NCBI RefSeq assembly: GCF_900187885.1
Contig: NZ_FYEK01000003.1
Span: 186,001 to 250,000, forward strand
Reading direction: 5' to 3'
Origin: Thermoflexus hugenholtzii JAD2
Lineage (GTDB): Bacteria > Chloroflexota > Anaerolineae > Thermoflexales > Thermoflexaceae
Length of the DNA: 64,000 nucleotides
The position numbers and the translations under genes were made by a program. Position 1 is the first letter of the stretch. Every line of letters begins with the position of its first letter. The notes beneath the pieces are model-generated. The model saw only the letters and a list, made by a program, of their open reading frames with translations. It searched no databases and was not told the origin of the DNA. This document shows, one piece after another, positions 63,842 through 64,000 of the stretch.

Positions 63842-64000
63842 GAAAGGTGCTTCTGACAGCCTTGCTCTTCCTCGTCAGCCTATACCTGAGCCTCGCCGCC
63901 GGCATCAACAGGGGGGATGAGGCATGGTTTCTACAGGTCATGCGGCGGGTTCATCAGGGAGACGTGCTGTATCGAGACGTTTTCTACGGAGCCGGTCCCC
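63838..64000 (+). CDS. GT39/ArnT-like membrane glycosyltransferase, N-terminal part (cut by window end)
   Basis: 54 residues are visible. First helix KVLLTALLFLVSLYLSLAAG, then INRGDEAWFLQVMRRVHQGDVLYRDVFYGAGP, matching the acidic DE first loop and 'G-x-x-YRD' element of GT-C enzymes that use polyprenyl-phosphate sugars. Start overlaps the methyltransferase stop (ATGA). Confidence 0.7.
   Translation, partial: MRKVLLTALLFLVSLYLSLAAGINRGDEAWFLQVMRRVHQGDVLYRDVFYGAGP

Overview
The window is GC-rich bacterial chromosome, about two thirds G+C apart from short AT-rich islands. The gene set points to a thermophilic member of the Chloroflexota, possibly close to Thermoflexus. The grounds are an archaeal-type ATP-dependent DNA ligase, a soluble NAD(P)-linked group 3b [NiFe] hydrogenase, large O-antigen-ligase/TPR and BcsB-type surface polysaccharide genes, and a thermophile-style CRISPR repeat ending in ATTGCGAC. 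No rRNA or tRNA gene was found, so this placement is inference.

Layout. 1-9.7 kb (minus strand): a cell-shape operon reading PgpH-type HD hydrolase > ybeY > mreB > mreC > mreD > mrdA (cut by the window edge), preceded by a bicupin, a cation diffusion facilitator with three C-terminal domains, and a slipin. 9.9-20.8 kb: envelope polysaccharide genes, namely a PHP hydrolase, an epimerase and an O-antigen ligase/TPR protein on plus, then a GT-C-like membrane protein, an MshEN-glycosyltransferase and a BcsB-like protein on minus. 21-25.4 kb (plus): ATP-dependent DNA ligase, then a two-gene bd-type oxidase-like module carrying a heme c domain. 25.4-33.4 kb (minus): secreted enzymes, including a 1219-residue phosphodiesterase/5'-nucleotidase fusion, a trypsin-like protease, GYD and CHRD proteins, and a membrane-anchored phosphodiesterase. 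33.5-36.7 kb (plus): CvpA, a sensor kinase and an unknown exported protein. 38.3-42.3 kb: zwf-pgl, an unknown membrane protein and a NarL-type regulator.

Two AT-rich accessory islands (36.8-37.9 kb and 42.4-45.7 kb) hold small exported proteins of unknown function. They share a 58-nt two-hairpin leader element. The second island contains tandem mosaic paralogues, one of which appears to have been split by an insertion carrying two small genes and a decayed IS1595-like transposase.

46.3-58.35 kb (plus) is a complete hydrogenase locus. Maturation genes come first (hypA, hypB, hypF, hypC, hypD, a crotonase-fold protein, hypE). The structural genes follow (beta, a cyclic-nucleotide-binding protein, gamma, delta, alpha), and then the maturation endopeptidase. 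A perfect CRP-type palindrome precedes the structural genes.

58.37-59.74 kb is a CRISPR locus without cas genes in the window. It has an isolated diverged repeat, a structured leader with a sigma70-like promoter, and twelve repeats decaying toward the far end. It abuts a surface-glycan operon (59.8-64 kb: two methyltransferases, an HpcH/HpaI aldolase-like protein, an epimerase, a GT2 and a GT39-like protein cut by the window end).

The features most likely to be new are the shared leader element with its split, mosaic exported-protein genes, the solitary diverged CRISPR repeat, the bd/heme-c pair, and the CRP-site/cNMP-protein arrangement in the hydrogenase operon.
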